DNA from: JBFLYO01 sp040756745
GTDB lineage: Bacteria; Bacteroidota; Ignavibacteria; UBA10030; UBA6906
Assembly: GCA_040756745.1 (NCBI GenBank)
Contig: JBFLYO010000003.1
Span: 1-64,000 of the forward strand
Length of the DNA stretch: 64,000 bases
Direction of reading: 5' to 3'
The position numbers and the translations under genes are program-made. Each line of letters starts with the position of its first letter. Position 1 is the stretch's first letter. Shown here piece by piece: positions 34,180 to 43,089 of this stretch. The notes beneath the pieces were generated by a model. It was not told where the DNA came from, did no database searches, and was given only the letters and a program-made list of their open reading frames with translations.

Positions 34180-34971
34180 ATGCAGTCGGCCAAACATCTC
34201 GGCATTCCGGAAAGCCTCTATTGCCGCCCCTTCATCGAAGGACTTCGCGACGAAGACAGCTTCCGGCTGGTCCACGAACAGCCGGCTGAGATCGCCCGCC
34301 GCCTCGAGACGCGCGGCCTGGATGCCGCCTTCCTTTCGCCGATCGATTATGCCCGCAATGCGTCCGAGTATTTGATCATCCCGGGGAGTGCAGTCTCCTC
34401 TGCCGAAGGGAACAACGCCGTCGTCATCCATTTCCGCGAGGGAGCGACAAACGTGCGCACCCTTGCGGTCCGGCCCTCTTCCGCCTCCGATATCGTCCTT
34501 GCGCGTATCATGCTCGCGGAGCGGTTTGATCTCAACCCGCGTATCGTCCCGGTGATGGGCGCGCTCGAAGAGATGCTGGCGAAAGCCGATGCCGCACTTC
34601 TCACCGCCGATGCCGCCATGGAGTATGCGCTGTCGCGGCCTAGCGCCCTCGACCTCGTGGAAGAGTGGATCGCAGCGACCGACCTTCCGTATGTTCATGG
34701 GTTCTGGGCAGGACGGGAGGATTCGCTCTCAAAGCATGAATGGGATATCATCGCCGGTGCGGCGGACCGGGGGTACACCTCGCTGCAGGCACAGGGAGAA
34801 CCTGTGGCGGGAGCGCTCGAAACGTTTTCGTATGATCTCACCGACGACGTGCAGGAAGGGATCCGCGAGTTCCTCCGTTACGCATACTATCACGGCATCC
34901 TTCCTGATGTCCCCGATCTCCGCTTCTTCGGGACCGACGTCGATTCCCCCTCACGGCCCGCGCTGAACTGA
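34180..34971 (+). CDS. MqnA-like protein (chorismate dehydratase family, futalosine menaquinone pathway)
   Basis: A 263-residue protein with the periplasmic-binding-like fold of the MqnA/MqnD group. Recognisable patterns are LGIPESLYCRPFIEGLRDE near the N-terminus, ARRLETRGLDAAFLSPIDYAR (the MqnA substrate-loop region), and DLVEEWIAATDLPYVHGFW near 180, which matches the end of MqnA proteins. MqnA makes 3-enolpyruvylbenzoate from chorismate. No other mqn genes are nearby. TATATT ends 5 nt before the ATG but no matching -35 box is seen. A diverged substrate-binding relative is the alternative. Confidence 0.6.
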   Translation: MQSAKHLGIPESLYCRPFIEGLRDEDSFRLVHEQPAEIARRLETRGLDAAFLSPIDYARNASEYLIIPGSAVSSAEGNNAVVIHFREGATNVRTLAVRPSSASDIVLARIMLAERFDLNPRIVPVMGALEEMLAKADAALLTADAAMEYALSRPSALDLVEEWIAATDLPYVHGFWAGREDSLSKHEWDIIAGAADRGYTSLQAQGEPVAGALETFSYDLTDDVQEGIREFLRYAYYHGILPDVPDLRFFGTDVDSPSRPALN

Positions 34972-35050
34972 CGCCGCCCACCCGCTCGCCGGGAGCGCGC
35001 TTCCGGCCACCGCAAATTGTATCTTTTGCAAACAATGGGTAGATTGACGC

Positions 35051-36766
35051 ATGCTCAAGTCTCTGTCCATTAGGAACTATGCCCTGGTGGAGGAACTCGA
35101 GGTCGAGCTCTCCAGCGGGCTGGTCATCCTCACGGGCGAAACCGGGTCCGGCAAATCCATCATCATCGGCGCTCTCAGCCTGCTCCTCGGTGACCGCGCG
35201 AGCAGCGACGTGGTGCGGAAGGGAGCCGAGAAGGCGGTCGTCGAGGGGGTGTTCCAGACCGCAGACAATGCCCGGCTCCGCTGGCTTATGGAAGAGAACG
35301 GGCTTCAACCGGAGGATGAACTGATTGTGAGGCGGGAAGTTTCGGCAAAGGGCCAGAGCCGATGCTTTGTTGCCGATTCTCCGGTCACGCTGGCGCTCCA
35401 GAAGCAGATCGGGGAGCTCCTTGTCGACCTGCACGGCCAGCACGAGCACCAGTCGTTGCTGCGTGTCGACACCCATATCGCGATGCTTGACGATTTCGGC
35501 GGGCTGGACGGGATGGTGGAGGAGTTCCGGGGACTGCGGAAGAAGCTGAATGATGTGACCGCCCGGCTCGAGGAACTGCGCCAGCGTGAACGACAGCTTG
35601 CGGAAAAGAAGGAGTTCTACGAGTTCCAGATTCGCGAGATCGACGCCGTCGATCCGAAGCCGGGGGAAGAAGGTCGGCTGGAGGGGGAGCTGAAGATCCT
35701 CGAGAATGCAGAGAAGCTCTTCAGCGCGACGGGGACGCTCTATGGTCTCCTCTCCGACGGAGAACAATCGGTCCGTGATATGCTGGTGATCGTGCGGAAC
35801 CAGTTGCAGGACCTGGCAGGGATCGACAAGGAGTTTGGCGAGGCCGCGCACGAGTGCGCCTCAGCAGAAGCAGTGGTGAGCGAGCTGGCCAAGTTCATCC
35901 AGTCGTACAATGCACGGATTGAGTTCAATCCCGAGCGGCTGGAAGAGCTCCGTGAGCGACTGGGACGTCTCGCGATGCTCAAGCGAAAATATGGCGGCTC
36001 CATCGAGAGCACGATCGCACACCGGGAAAAGATCGGGCAGGAAGTCCTGCTGGCGGAGAACTTCGGCGATGTGCTTTCCCGCCTCAGCACGGAACAGGAG
36101 GAGGCCCGGCAAGCCTGTGCGGCCGTTGCACAGCGTCTGTCCTCAAAACGCCACGATGTTGCAAAGAAGGTGGACAGGGCGATCGTCGGCGAGCTGGAAA
36201 AGCTCGGGATACGGAACGCGCGGTTCTCAACGCGCATCACCCAGGAGGAGATCGATGGAGCGGGAGAAGGGGTCGATTTCCTCCGGATGGGGCGCAAGAG
36301 TCTCCGGATGAATCCGCGCGGCTGCGATACCGTGGAGTTCTTTATCTCGACAAACCTTGGTGAAGAGGAAAAACCGCTCGCTAAGGTTGCCTCGGGGGGC
36401 GAGATCTCGCGCATCATGCTCGCGTTAAAAAGCATCCTTGCAAAGTCCGACCGGCTTCCCGTGCTCATATTTGATGAAATCGACGTCGGCGTGAGCGGGC
36501 GCGTTGCGCAGACGGTAGGCCAGAGCTTGAAATCCCTTTCCGGATTCCACCAGGTCGTGGCTATCACCCACCTGCCGCAGATCGCGGGGCTGGCGGACAC
36601 GCACTTCGTGGTTTTGAAAACTGAGCAGGGAAGGAGGACGGTGACGACCATGCGCCGGCTGACACTGGAGGAGCAGGTCGAAGAGGTGGCGCGACTGATG
36701 AGCGGCGCGGAGGTCACCGACGCTGGCTTACAGGGCGCACGGGAGTTAATGGGGCTGGAAGAATGA
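35051..36766 (+). CDS. recN: DNA repair protein RecN
   Basis: RecN, 571 residues, is an SMC-like ATPase that gathers broken DNA ends in recombinational repair. Walker A GETGSGKSI lies at about residues 29-37, two coiled-coil stretches flank a central hinge-like region, and the C-terminal part has the signature SGGEISRIMLALKS, Walker B LIFDEIDVGVSG and HLPQIAGLADTH. Length is usual (about 550-570). Overlaps cysS by 4 nt (ATGA). No LexA-type box was looked for beyond a glance and none is claimed. Confidence 0.95.
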   Translation: MLKSLSIRNYALVEELEVELSSGLVILTGETGSGKSIIIGALSLLLGDRASSDVVRKGAEKAVVEGVFQTADNARLRWLMEENGLQPEDELIVRREVSAKGQSRCFVADSPVTLALQKQIGELLVDLHGQHEHQSLLRVDTHIAMLDDFGGLDGMVEEFRGLRKKLNDVTARLEELRQRERQLAEKKEFYEFQIREIDAVDPKPGEEGRLEGELKILENAEKLFSATGTLYGLLSDGEQSVRDMLVIVRNQLQDLAGIDKEFGEAAHECASAEAVVSELAKFIQSYNARIEFNPERLEELRERLGRLAMLKRKYGGSIESTIAHREKIGQEVLLAENFGDVLSRLSTEQEEARQACAAVAQRLSSKRHDVAKKVDRAIVGELEKLGIRNARFSTRITQEEIDGAGEGVDFLRMGRKSLRMNPRGCDTVEFFISTNLGEEEKPLAKVASGGEISRIMLALKSILAKSDRLPVLIFDEIDVGVSGRVAQTVGQSLKSLSGFHQVVAITHLPQIAGLADTHFVVLKTEQGRRTVTTMRRLTLEEQVEEVARLMSGAEVTDAGLQGARELMGLEE

Positions 36767-38211
36767 TCCAGGTGTACAATACGCTGAAGCGAACGCTGGA
36801 ACCGTTCGTGCCCCTCCACGAAGGATTCGTCGGCATCTATGTCTGCGGCCCGACGGTCTACGGACACTCGCACCTCGGTCATGCAAAAAGTTACGTCTCA
36901 TTCGACGTCGTGGTCCGCTACCTCCGCGCGAGCGGTTTCAAGGTCCTCTACGTGCAGAACATCACCGACGTGGGGCACCTCACCGACGACGCAGACGAGG
37001 GTGAAGACAAGCTCGTCAAGCAGGCGCGTGCGGACCGTATCCATCCGATGCAGCTTGCGGAGCTGTACACGCGGAGTTACTTCGAGGACATGGATGCGCT
37101 GAACGTGATCCGCCCCGACATCGTGCCACGGGCGACAGGGCACATCACGGAGCAGATCGCCATGATCCGCGTGTTGCAGGAGAAAGGGCTGGCCTATGAA
37201 GTCCACGGGTCTGTCTACTTCGACGTGGAGAAATTCCCCGGATATGGGAAGCTCTCGGGACGCTCTGTCGATGAGCTGAATGCGGGCGCGCGGGTGCAGG
37301 TCAACGAAGACAAGCGACACCCGGCGGACTTTGCGCTCTGGAAAAGAGCGGAACCGGGGCACATCATGCGCTGGCCAAGCCCGTGGGGTGAGGGTTTCCC
37401 GGGATGGCACATCGAATGCTCCGCCATGTCCATCAAGTATCTCGGAGACAGCTTCGACATCCACGGCGGCGGGCTGGAGAATCAGTTTCCTCATCACGAG
37501 TGCGAGATCGCGCAGAGCGAAGCCGTCACGGGGAATCCGTTCGTGCGGTACTGGCTCCACAACAATATGGTGACCGTCGACGGACGCAAAATGGGGAAGT
37601 CGCTCGGGAACTTCATTACGCTCAAGGATGCCTTTAAGAAATGGGAGCCGCAGGTGGTGCGGTTCTTCATCCTGCAGAGCCATTACCGGAGCACGCTGGA
37701 CTTCAGCGATACGGCGGTCGAGGCGTCGGCGGCCGGCTACGGGAAACTCCTGAACGCGGTAAAGAACCTCCGCGATCGCGTCAGGACAGCGGGCAATGAG
37801 GGCGAGTCGCACGGCATCGATCTCACGCGGTACGCGACAGACTTCCAGGCCGCCATGGACGAAGATTTCAACACGCCGAAAGCCATCGCTGCGCTCTTCG
37901 ACCTGGCACGTGAGGTGAACCTCCTGCTGAGCGACGGCCGCACGTACGCGAAGGCCGGTCTGCGGGCGATCGAACAGCACTTCGATACCAATGCCGGTGA
38001 CATCCTTGGACTGACGCTCGGTGCCGGGGAACAATCGGCGGGCGATGCAACCCTTGTGGCGTCGCTGATGGAGCTGCTCATCGGCATCAGGGCGGAGATC
38101 CGCGCGCAGAAACTCTGGGGACTCTCGGACAGGATACGGGACGGCCTGGCAAAGCTAGGGATCGCGCTCGAAGACAAGAAGACGGGGACATCCTGGAAAA
38201 AGGCTTCCTGA
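36763..38211 (+). CDS. cysS: Cysteinyl-tRNA synthetase
   Basis: CysRS, 482 residues, a class I enzyme charging tRNA-Cys. HIGH-type motif HLGH lies at residues 37-40 (GPTVYGHSHLGHAK), KMSKS appears as KMGKS at 276-280, and the zinc-site region WHIECSAMS and HHECEIAQSE is present with Cys28 at the N-terminal site. C-terminal tail carries the helical anticodon-binding part. The downstream amidohydrolase begins within its last codons. Confidence 0.95.
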   Translation: MIQVYNTLKRTLEPFVPLHEGFVGIYVCGPTVYGHSHLGHAKSYVSFDVVVRYLRASGFKVLYVQNITDVGHLTDDADEGEDKLVKQARADRIHPMQLAELYTRSYFEDMDALNVIRPDIVPRATGHITEQIAMIRVLQEKGLAYEVHGSVYFDVEKFPGYGKLSGRSVDELNAGARVQVNEDKRHPADFALWKRAEPGHIMRWPSPWGEGFPGWHIECSAMSIKYLGDSFDIHGGGLENQFPHHECEIAQSEAVTGNPFVRYWLHNNMVTVDGRKMGKSLGNFITLKDAFKKWEPQVVRFFILQSHYRSTLDFSDTAVEASAAGYGKLLNAVKNLRDRVRTAGNEGESHGIDLTRYATDFQAAMDEDFNTPKAIAALFDLAREVNLLLSDGRTYAKAGLRAIEQHFDTNAGDILGLTLGAGEQSAGDATLVASLMELLIGIRAEIRAQKLWGLSDRIRDGLAKLGIALEDKKTGTSWKKAS

Positions 38212-39716
38212 TACTGGCAGACGGGCTGGTCCTCACCTGCGACGGCACGAACAGGGGTGGGCGGCTCAGCCTTCTTATCCGCGACGGCCGGATCGTCGAT
38301 ATCGCCTCCGAGTCAGCCCCGTTCGCGTCGCTCTATCCCAATGCGCGTGTGGTCGACGCTTCCGCACACCTTCTCACTCCCGGGTTCGTCAACGTCCATT
38401 GCCACAGCGAGAGCATCATCCTCCGGTTTGTCACCGGACAACGCCCCTTTGCGGAGTGGCCCTCCCTTGCTCCTCTTCGGGAAGCAATTGCGACGCTCCG
38501 TTCCCCCGCAGTCGTGTCGCGCGTGGCGGAACTCTACACCGTGGCCGGCGTATACCACTTACTCGGCGGGACTACGTCCCTCGGCGAATATCCCCTTCCC
38601 TATGAGCCGGAGGGAATCAACGCGACATTGACCGGCCTAGCACGCGGCGGTGTCAGACACAGAGTTGTCCTGCAGGAGTGGGAACAGATTGCCGCAGCGC
38701 GCGCCCGACCGGACGCGGCAACGTTGTTCACGATCTCGCTCGGTCCCGAAGAAGCATACACCGTTTACAGCTTCGAAAATCTCTTGCGTGCTGCGCGCGA
38801 GATCCAGTGCCCCCTGACGGCACACATCGGCGAACAACGACGGGAGACCGACACACTGCGGCGAAACTTCAAGAAAGCGCCACTCGCGGTCCTGAACGAG
38901 TTCGGTGCACTCTCGGCGTCAACCCAGATTCTCCATGCGAACCATCTGGGCGGCGCCGACCTTGATGCGGTGCGTGACGTGGACGGGACCATGACCCTCT
39001 GCGCCTGCTCGGGCGCGACGAAACAAACCGGGTATCCCGTGTTCACCCACCTGACGTCACACGATGTGCGGCTCAGTCTGGGGACGGACTGGGGGGTGGG
39101 GTCGATCCTCGGCGAGATCAAATTCCTCCGTGCCCTCCCGCAACTCGCACCGGGGGTTCGCCGCTTCCAACCGACGGAATTGCTCCGCATGGGAACGATC
39201 AACGGCGCCCATGCCCTCGGGATCGCGCACCAAACCGGTTCGCTTGAGGTGGGGAAGAAGGCGGATCTGGTGATGTTCGCGCTGGATGATCTCCGGCTGC
39301 CTCCGTTGAGGCATTCCGCGACTTCCGCGGATCTCGCGTCTTTCCTGGTGGACCATATAGGCCCTGCGGCGATCACCGACGTCATGGTGGACGGCAGGTT
39401 TCTCATCCGTAACCGGCGGCCGGGCAATCTCGACGAGGCGGAAATCAGACAACATGCACAATCACTATACAGCATGCTGGTATCGCACACGCCCATGGAG
39501 GAAGTCGTTCTGCGGGCAGTAAAATCTGATAGAGTATCCCTGGAAGAACCGAGTGCATTCCTCCGCGGCCCCCAGAGCTCTTCCCCGGATCCTGATCCCG
39601 CACATCGGGCGAACCTGGAACCCCCAACTGCCGCACCTCCTCCGGCACGCACATCACGCATGCCTGAACTTTCGCGCACCGTCAAGAAGGTCTTCGGCGA
39701 GGATGACGCGGGATGA
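38208..39716 (+). CDS. Amidohydrolase (TRZ/ATZ/SsnA-like) with probable CTG start
   Basis: An about 502-residue metal-dependent hydrolase. HxH metal motif (H63-C-H65 in GFVNVHCHSES), AHIGEQ near 206, LHANHLGG and the GTDWG aspartate are present, as in cytosine-deaminase/chlorohydrolase relatives. The beta-sandwich N-terminus ILADGLVLTCDG and LLIRDGRIVDIAS lies upstream of the first ATG or GTG (GTG 38349). In frame, a CTG at 38208 overlaps the cysS stop in a CTGA pattern with AAAAAGG just upstream, and a CTG at 38193 is an alternative. The C-terminal 60 residues are Pro/Ser-rich. Substrate unknown. Confidence 0.75.
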   Translation: MILADGLVLTCDGTNRGGRLSLLIRDGRIVDIASESAPFASLYPNARVVDASAHLLTPGFVNVHCHSESIILRFVTGQRPFAEWPSLAPLREAIATLRSPAVVSRVAELYTVAGVYHLLGGTTSLGEYPLPYEPEGINATLTGLARGGVRHRVVLQEWEQIAAARARPDAATLFTISLGPEEAYTVYSFENLLRAAREIQCPLTAHIGEQRRETDTLRRNFKKAPLAVLNEFGALSASTQILHANHLGGADLDAVRDVDGTMTLCACSGATKQTGYPVFTHLTSHDVRLSLGTDWGVGSILGEIKFLRALPQLAPGVRRFQPTELLRMGTINGAHALGIAHQTGSLEVGKKADLVMFALDDLRLPPLRHSATSADLASFLVDHIGPAAITDVMVDGRFLIRNRRPGNLDEAEIRQHAQSLYSMLVSHTPMEEVVLRAVKSDRVSLEEPSAFLRGPQSSSPDPDPAHRANLEPPTAAPPPARTSRMPELSRTVKKVFGEDDAG

Positions 39717-40501
39717 GCGTCGCGTCGCGACACAAGCTCGGGTGTACAGTGGTTGCCGTGTGCCTGGCTGTTACCTCCCACCACGCTTTCGCACAGGGCT
39801 CAGCAGGCACAGCCGGCAAGCTTGAGCCGAGGTATCTCACCGACGTCCCGACTGCCGGGATGATCGATAAGGGAAATTTCGCGGTCGATATCGATTTCTA
39901 CCGCGCGGGAGGCGTCCTCGTCGGATTCTCAGCCGGGATATTCAACCGCGTCAGCATGGGCATCTCGTACGGAGGGTCGAAGCTCATCGGCGGAGAATCG
40001 CCCGAGTTGAATGAAACGCCCGGCGTGAACGTGAAGATACGCGTGGCGGAAGAAGGGATGCTCTTTCCCGCGCTGGTTCTTGGCTTCGACTCGCAGGGGA
40101 AAGAGGGGTATATCAAATCCCTCAGCCGGTATGCGATCAAATCACCGGGGCTGTACGCGGTCGTCAGCAAGAACTACGCTGCGCTCGGCTACCTCAGTCT
40201 TCACGGTGGGGTGAACTACTCGTTCGAGCGTGCGGATGGCGATAAGGATCCGAACGTGTTTGTCGGCCTCGAAAAGACCATCGGACCGATCGTGTCGATG
40301 ACGGTCGAGTACAGCCTCGGGCTGAACGACAACGGAGGTGACGCGATAGGGAGAGGAAAAGGGTACCTCAATGCCGCACTGAAAGTGACTCTCGGCAGCG
40401 GCCTGACGCTCGGCGTGAACATGAAAGACCTCCTGAAGAACGGAGAGGATCTGAACATCGCCAACCGGACCGTGCACATTGAATTCTCAAAGCCCTTTTA
40501 G
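39713..40501 (+). CDS. Secreted beta-barrel-like protein of unknown function
   Basis: A 262-residue protein with a signal peptide (about residues 1-27, ending near AFAQ). The rest is alternating glycine/aromatic strands (YLTDVPTAGMIDKGNFAVDI, then SMGISYGGSKLIGG, and GLYAVVSKNY) and ends in an aromatic Phe (VHIEFSKPF), the usual C-terminal signal for outer-membrane barrels. ATG 39713 overlaps the previous stop (ATGA). I do not recognise a named family; YjbH-like outer-membrane proteins are a possibility. Confidence 0.65.
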   Translation: MSVASRHKLGCTVVAVCLAVTSHHAFAQGSAGTAGKLEPRYLTDVPTAGMIDKGNFAVDIDFYRAGGVLVGFSAGIFNRVSMGISYGGSKLIGGESPELNETPGVNVKIRVAEEGMLFPALVLGFDSQGKEGYIKSLSRYAIKSPGLYAVVSKNYAALGYLSLHGGVNYSFERADGDKDPNVFVGLEKTIGPIVSMTVEYSLGLNDNGGDAIGRGKGYLNAALKVTLGSGLTLGVNMKDLLKNGEDLNIANRTVHIEFSKPF

Positions 40502-40688
40502 CGTTGTAAACACAGGAAGGGCGCTGTGCTCTTAAATGAACGGTCGGTCGATAGGTGTCCAAAAATATGCACATGGGAGAGCGCAACTCCTTCTCCCTCC
40601 TCTATTTTCAGGGCATTCTGATGGCACCCTTCTTGCAAACAAATTGGATACACCCACCGGACGGTCTCTCAATGGAGGAGAGAACGAT

Positions 40689-41552
40689 ATGAACGCCAGA
40701 TATGCAGCGATAGTCCTTGTTGCGATGGGAGCCCTCGGCGCCATCGCGCTCACAGGTTGTTACACTCAGTTCGGCACTCTTACCGAAGACAAGGAGCCCG
40801 GGGTCACGTCAGAGCCGGAGGAGTACGGGGAAGGAGTGACAGACGAAGAGTATGCCGAGGCACGGCAGCGGTTTTACTATGATTCGTATTATCCTGCTAT
40901 CGATGTCGGGTTCTCGTTTGGGTGGGGCTATCCCTGGTACGGCTACCATCGTCCATGGTACGGCTACGGATTTGGCTCCCCCTGGTATGGATACGGGTAT
41001 CCCTGGTATTACGACCCGTTCTATTATGGCAATTACTATGGAGTCTATTCTCCATGGTACGTCGGGCCCTTCTACCGCGGCGGCTATTATTCTGATAGGG
41101 CACCGAGTGTGAACACGACCCGGAGGATCGGATCGACGAGGACGCTCGGCGGGACGCGCGGTTCCACGGATTATCGGGGGACCTCCACCGAGTTCGCTCC
41201 GCTTCCGACGGGGAAGAGATCGAGTGGCACGGTGACCACGGGCTCATCCGCGCCGACGTCGGGCGGTCGGTCAGGGGTGAACACGGGCCGCAGGGGGACG
41301 GCGGGGGAGCGGCGGGATGGATCGCAGGGGCGCACGGTCAGCACTCCCCCAAAGGGAGGTTCGCGTGAGCAAGCGGCTCCTGCACCTTCTTCCGATACGC
41401 GACGAGGAAGTTCGGGTGGAAGCAGGACGCCGTCGTACACTCCACCACCTTCTTCTCCTCCTCCCTCAAGCGCTCCTTCTTCGGGGGGCAGCCGTGGCGG
41501 TGAAAGTCGCGGCGGAAGCGGTGGAGGCAACAGGGGCGGCGGCCGGCGGTAA
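40689..41552 (+). CDS. Lipoprotein with Trp-Tyr-Gly repeats and disordered GSRP tail
   Basis: A 287-residue lipoprotein. The lipobox LTGC gives a lipidated Cys24. Residues about 70-130 consist of short aromatic repeats (WGYPWYGYHRPWYGYGFG, SPWYGYGYPWYYDPFYYG). The C-terminal half is low-complexity Gly/Ser/Arg/Pro (GGSRGGESRGGSGGGNRG). It starts at 40689 after an upstream leader with GGAGGAGAGAACG. Similar Tyr/Gly-rich lipoproteins occur in Bacteroidota, with no known function; a surface or adhesive role is inference only. The Y/W repeats are unusual and are reported as a finding. Confidence 0.75.
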   Translation: MNARYAAIVLVAMGALGAIALTGCYTQFGTLTEDKEPGVTSEPEEYGEGVTDEEYAEARQRFYYDSYYPAIDVGFSFGWGYPWYGYHRPWYGYGFGSPWYGYGYPWYYDPFYYGNYYGVYSPWYVGPFYRGGYYSDRAPSVNTTRRIGSTRTLGGTRGSTDYRGTSTEFAPLPTGKRSSGTVTTGSSAPTSGGRSGVNTGRRGTAGERRDGSQGRTVSTPPKGGSREQAAPAPSSDTRRGSSGGSRTPSYTPPPSSPPPSSAPSSGGSRGGESRGGSGGGNRGGGRR

Positions 41553-41591
41553 TGCATCAGTGCACCCTCTGCTCTTGACACGAGGACGACA

Positions 41592-43019
41592 ATGAAACGA
41601 TCAGTTGTTGCAGTAGCACTCGTTGCCCTGCTGGGGGGTTCCGCGCAGGCGCAGTTCCCCGAAGACGCTCTCCGGTTTGCGACGCCCGGGCTGGGTGTCG
41701 GTGCGCGGGCGATCGGCATGGGCGGCGCGTACACCGGCGTTGCCTCCGACTACAGCGCCATCTTCTGGAACCCGGCGGGTCTGGCACAGGCGACGTACGG
41801 CGAATTCTCCGCCGGGCTGTCCTATGCGGCGAACGACAACACGAGCTCCTTCTTCAACGCCCAGCAAGGATTCTCCACCAACGCCACAAACCTCAACACA
41901 CTGGGGATTGTGCATCCCCTGCCGGTCCGACGGGGGAGCGCGGTCCTCGCGTTCGGCTTCCATCGGCAGAGCTCGTTTGCGAATGGCGTCTCCTTCTCGG
42001 GATTTAACGGCAACAGCTCCATCATCCAGACGTTTGCGCCGGACGGCGGCTTCTATCCTTCCGATCTGTCCGGCAATGTCGCCTATCAACTCTATCTTGC
42101 GAACCTGGATACCACGACGGGCAGGTTCGACAGTCCCATCAGGGACCGTCTGACACAGATCGGCAAGGTCGTGGAAGGTGGAGGGCTGAACAACTGGTCG
42201 ATCGCCGGCGCAGTGGACGTGGCGAAGAACTTCGCGGCCGGGATGACGCTGACCTATCTGGGAGGGAGCTACCGGTACGACAGGAATTACCGGGAAGAGG
42301 ATACCCGTGGTGTCTACCAGGCGTTCCCGTTCGATTTCTCCTCAATGACGCTGGACGATTTCATTGAGAGCGACATCGCGGGATGGAATGCGAAGTTCGG
42401 AATCATGTTCCGGGAAGAGAACCGCTTCCGTATTGGATTTGCGGTGAGAACTCCCACAGAGTTCACCATCCGGGAGAAATTCGGGACGACCGCGCGCAGC
42501 TACTTTGACAACGGCGATATGAGACCGGCTGATGCCCCGTTCAACACAGAGTTTTCGAGCGAATATGACGTTGTGACCCCCTGGGTACTCAGCGGAGGAG
42601 TCTCGGTGATCATCCGGGACCTCGTGCTCTCGGGCGACGTCGAATTCACCGACTGGACTACGCTGGAATTCCGCAAAGCGAATTCCGACGTGATGGCGCA
42701 GAACGCGGACATGAAGACGATCTTCCAGCCGGCGGTGAATTACCGGGCCGGCGCGGAATTCGACATCCACGATATCGGGCTCAGGCTCCGTGGCGGATTC
42801 GTCTATAACAAGTCTCCCTTCCGCAGCGACCCCGTCTCCTTTGACCAGAAGTATATCACCGGAGGGCTGGGAATCCTTGTGGGAGAGTCGACGATGATCG
42901 ACATTGCGTATGCGCGGGGCTGGTGGGAGACCTTCGTGTACAATTATAACGCGACGTCGCGCGTGAACGAATCGATGAAGACAAACACATTCATGCTGAC
43001 GCTGACGCACCGCTTCTGA
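41592..43019 (+). CDS. OMPP1/FadL/TodX-family outer-membrane transporter
   Basis: A 475-residue outer-membrane protein with a signal peptide (ending near AQA). Features of the family: FATPGLGVGARAIGMGGAY near the N-terminus, SDYSAIFWNPAGLAQ, and a C-terminal phenylalanine (LTLTHRF). The family imports hydrophobic molecules such as fatty acids or aromatics. It has a strong RBS upstream (GACGACA with weak purines); initiation at 41592. Followed by a hairpin at 43058-43081 that may end its transcript. Confidence 0.88.
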   Translation: MKRSVVAVALVALLGGSAQAQFPEDALRFATPGLGVGARAIGMGGAYTGVASDYSAIFWNPAGLAQATYGEFSAGLSYAANDNTSSFFNAQQGFSTNATNLNTLGIVHPLPVRRGSAVLAFGFHRQSSFANGVSFSGFNGNSSIIQTFAPDGGFYPSDLSGNVAYQLYLANLDTTTGRFDSPIRDRLTQIGKVVEGGGLNNWSIAGAVDVAKNFAAGMTLTYLGGSYRYDRNYREEDTRGVYQAFPFDFSSMTLDDFIESDIAGWNAKFGIMFREENRFRIGFAVRTPTEFTIREKFGTTARSYFDNGDMRPADAPFNTEFSSEYDVVTPWVLSGGVSVIIRDLVLSGDVEFTDWTTLEFRKANSDVMAQNADMKTIFQPAVNYRAGAEFDIHDIGLRLRGGFVYNKSPFRSDPVSFDQKYITGGLGILVGESTMIDIAYARGWWETFVYNYNATSRVNESMKTNTFMLTLTHRF

Positions 43020-43028
43020 CCCATCAGG

Positions 43029-43057
43029 TTGCACGGAACGCGCCCGTTTGATATATT
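43029..43057 (+). promoter_or_regulatory. Promoter of the penicillin-acylase-like gene
   Basis: TTGCAC (43029-43034), a 17-nt spacer and TATATT (43052-43057), located 9 nt after the FadL stop. It gives a leader of about 25 nt. Confidence 0.55.
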
Positions 43058-43081
43058 GAAGTCCATCGCTCGATGGACTTC
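43058..43081 (+). other. 11-bp stem-loop between the porin and acylase genes
   Basis: GAAGTCCATCG (43058-43068) pairs exactly with CGATGGACTTC (43071-43081) around a 2-nt loop (4 nt in practice), followed by a short T-rich ATTGTTTT. It could be the terminator of the FadL gene. It starts right at the -10 of the next promoter. Confidence 0.5.
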
Positions 43082-43089
43082 ATTGTTTT

